A stretch of DNA of 64,000 nucleotides. It comes from Neobacillus niacini. Its GTDB lineage: Bacteria > Bacillota > Bacilli > Bacillales > Cytobacillaceae. Within the stretch, counting starts at the first letter, position 1. Every line of letters starts with the position of its first letter. The notes under the pieces are model-generated. The model was not told the origin of the DNA. It saw only the letters and a program-made list of their open reading frames with translations, and ran no database searches. The stretch spans positions 62,001-126,000 of the forward strand of contig NZ_JAMBOB010000003.1 of assembly GCF_023715415.1 (NCBI RefSeq). The letters run 5' to 3'. Both the position numbers and the translations under genes were made by a program. Shown piece by piece: positions 63,104-64,000 of the stretch.

Positions 63104-64000
63104 ATGGAACAACAATCCTATTTCTATCAATTTATTGAGCCTATTTCCAAGGAACTAGCTCTAGTTGCAAGAGAATTAGAAAATAGTATTTTTTCGAGCC
63201 CCAGAACCATGCTGACGCATGCACGGGTTTTTGTGGAGAATATTTTGCAGCAGGTCATTCATATAGAACAGCTGCCCACTGATCCTCGTGCTAATTTAAA
63301 AGATCAACTTGATATGCTAAGCGATAAAGGTTATTTAATGAGAGAAGTACAAGATGCACTCCATTTAATTCGGCAAAGTGGAAATCAAGCCGCCCATAAC
63401 TCGAGAATGTTCCGTTTTTCTGAAGCGCTTCTATCGTGGGAGGCATTGTACAAAATCGTTAAATGGTATGTGGAGGTGTATGGTCCAGTAGATATTATCG
63501 TTCCTGATTATCAAGATCCATCACCGATTTTAGAAAAAAGATATGATATGTCTGAGCTCGAAATTAGACTTAAATCACTTGAAGAGCTTCTTTCTCATTC
63601 CGTTCAAAAACTCACCACTGAGACTGCACTTGCGGAAACAGCGGTTAGTGTTGAGGCGCCTCCCGAAATACGCGAAGAGGTCAACCCAGGATTCACCCCT
63701 ATTCGAACGCTTTCGTTTAATGGCAGACAGCTAGAGATTCCATACTTTCTTAGGGATGCTTTCTTACTTCCGCAAAGATTTGAAAAATCCGAAACTTTCC
63801 TCATTAGACTAGGTGCAGAGCAGCAAGCACGGATTATGAGCGAGCTGCCAAGTAATCTGGCTGGTCTTCATAAACATGTGAAACGGTACAGTGAAAAAAA
63901 TGATGAAATACTCTTTGAGGAGTTAAAGACCTTTATTGAGGAAGAAAAAATCAGAAGGTTGCTTTCACTCGAACGTTCAGGGGAACTGTTTTTCTTTTAC
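63104..64000 (+). CDS. DUF4145-containing protein, N-terminal 299 residues
   Basis: ATG at 63104 with AAGGAG seven bases upstream opens a frame that continues past the window end. Residues 1-130 include LHLIRQSGNQAAHNSRMF, the DUF4145 signature found at the N-terminus of type I/III restriction and other helicase-nuclease proteins. No nuclease or helicase motif is reached before the edge. It may be a defence-type or a DNA-processing protein; the window cuts it. Confidence 0.7.
   Translation, partial: MEQQSYFYQFIEPISKELALVARELENSIFSSPRTMLTHARVFVENILQQVIHIEQLPTDPRANLKDQLDMLSDKGYLMREVQDALHLIRQSGNQAAHNSRMFRFSEALLSWEALYKIVKWYVEVYGPVDIIVPDYQDPSPILEKRYDMSELEIRLKSLEELLSHSVQKLTTETALAETAVSVEAPPEIREEVNPGFTPIRTLSFNGRQLEIPYFLRDAFLLPQRFEKSETFLIRLGAEQQARIMSELPSNLAGLHKHVKRYSEKNDEILFEELKTFIEEEKIRRLLSLERSGELFFFY

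Noticed and set aside
1..64000. CRISPR array, tRNA, rRNA, insertion sequence or prophage
   Set aside because: No regularly spaced repeats, no cloverleaf with CCA-type end, and no transposase, integrase or phage structural motifs were seen by eye; a covariance-model search could still find small RNAs.

Overview
The window is low-GC Firmicute DNA, most likely from an endospore-forming Bacillaceae member (Bacillus/Neobacillus-like). Pointers are strong AAGGAGG-type ribosome sites, frequent TTG/GTG starts, a Spo0A-type regulator, a YhcN/YlaJ-type sporulation lipoprotein, a YisL-family membrane protein and a leucine T-box leader. No rRNA, tRNA, insertion sequence, phage gene or CRISPR array was recognised. 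The genus is inference; the class is well supported.

Layout. 0-8 kb: end of a thiamine-binding protein, a DNA-alkylation-repair protein, an isolated Spo0A paralogue, a decayed oligopeptide-ABC ATPase, an MBL hydrolase, a DUF1906 hydrolase-like protein, a methyltransferase and an orphan argininosuccinate-lyase-like enzyme. 7.4-12.7 kb: sporulation-type lipoprotein, a Tat-exported dehydrogenase pair with its own TatA, and malate:quinone oxidoreductase behind a hairpin leader. 13-18.3 kb: methyltransferase, MFS transporter, acetyltransferase, YisL, and T-box-controlled 2-isopropylmalate synthase. 18.5-21.1 kb: a LysM/beta-propeller protein and an AIM24 protein.

21.4-33.0 kb is the most unusual block: four tightly packed genes encoding a membrane vWA protein, a large tubulin/FtsZ-superfamily GTPase, a coiled-coil two-TM protein, and a 1277-residue membrane protein ending in a zinc ribbon plus an HExxH peptidase resembling the DA1 family. 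I read it as a membrane-associated cytoskeletal/proteolytic system. vWA plus tubulin-like gene pairs have been proposed before to remodel membranes, but this architecture with a DA1-like peptidase is not one I know as characterised.

33.2-37.3 kb: a PRPP-synthetase paralogue with altered active-site motifs, a formate/nitrite-type channel, and small enzymes. 37.6-57.7 kb: a roughly 20-kb catabolic island with a TRAP transporter (QM and P subunits split), an IclR regulator, three SDRs, two MBL hydrolases, an MmgE/PrpD protein, a phosphotriesterase/lactonase-like hydrolase, an alpha/beta hydrolase, a Dabb protein, acyl-CoA synthetase, acyl-CoA dehydrogenase, crotonase, an AMACR-like CaiB protein and an MFS transporter. 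Three transcription units in it begin with nearly identical promoters (TTGACA-N17-TAAAAT with an A-tract/T-tract spacer), and the first carries a CcpA-type cre site. The logic is uptake of an organic acid, CoA activation, and racemisation/beta-oxidation of what may be a methyl-branched or cyclic acid; the substrate is unknown. 57.7-64 kb: an AHAS-like ThDP enzyme, a lipoprotein, an ArsB/NhaD-type permease, a DinB protein, an MltG-like pair, and the start of a DUF4145 protein.
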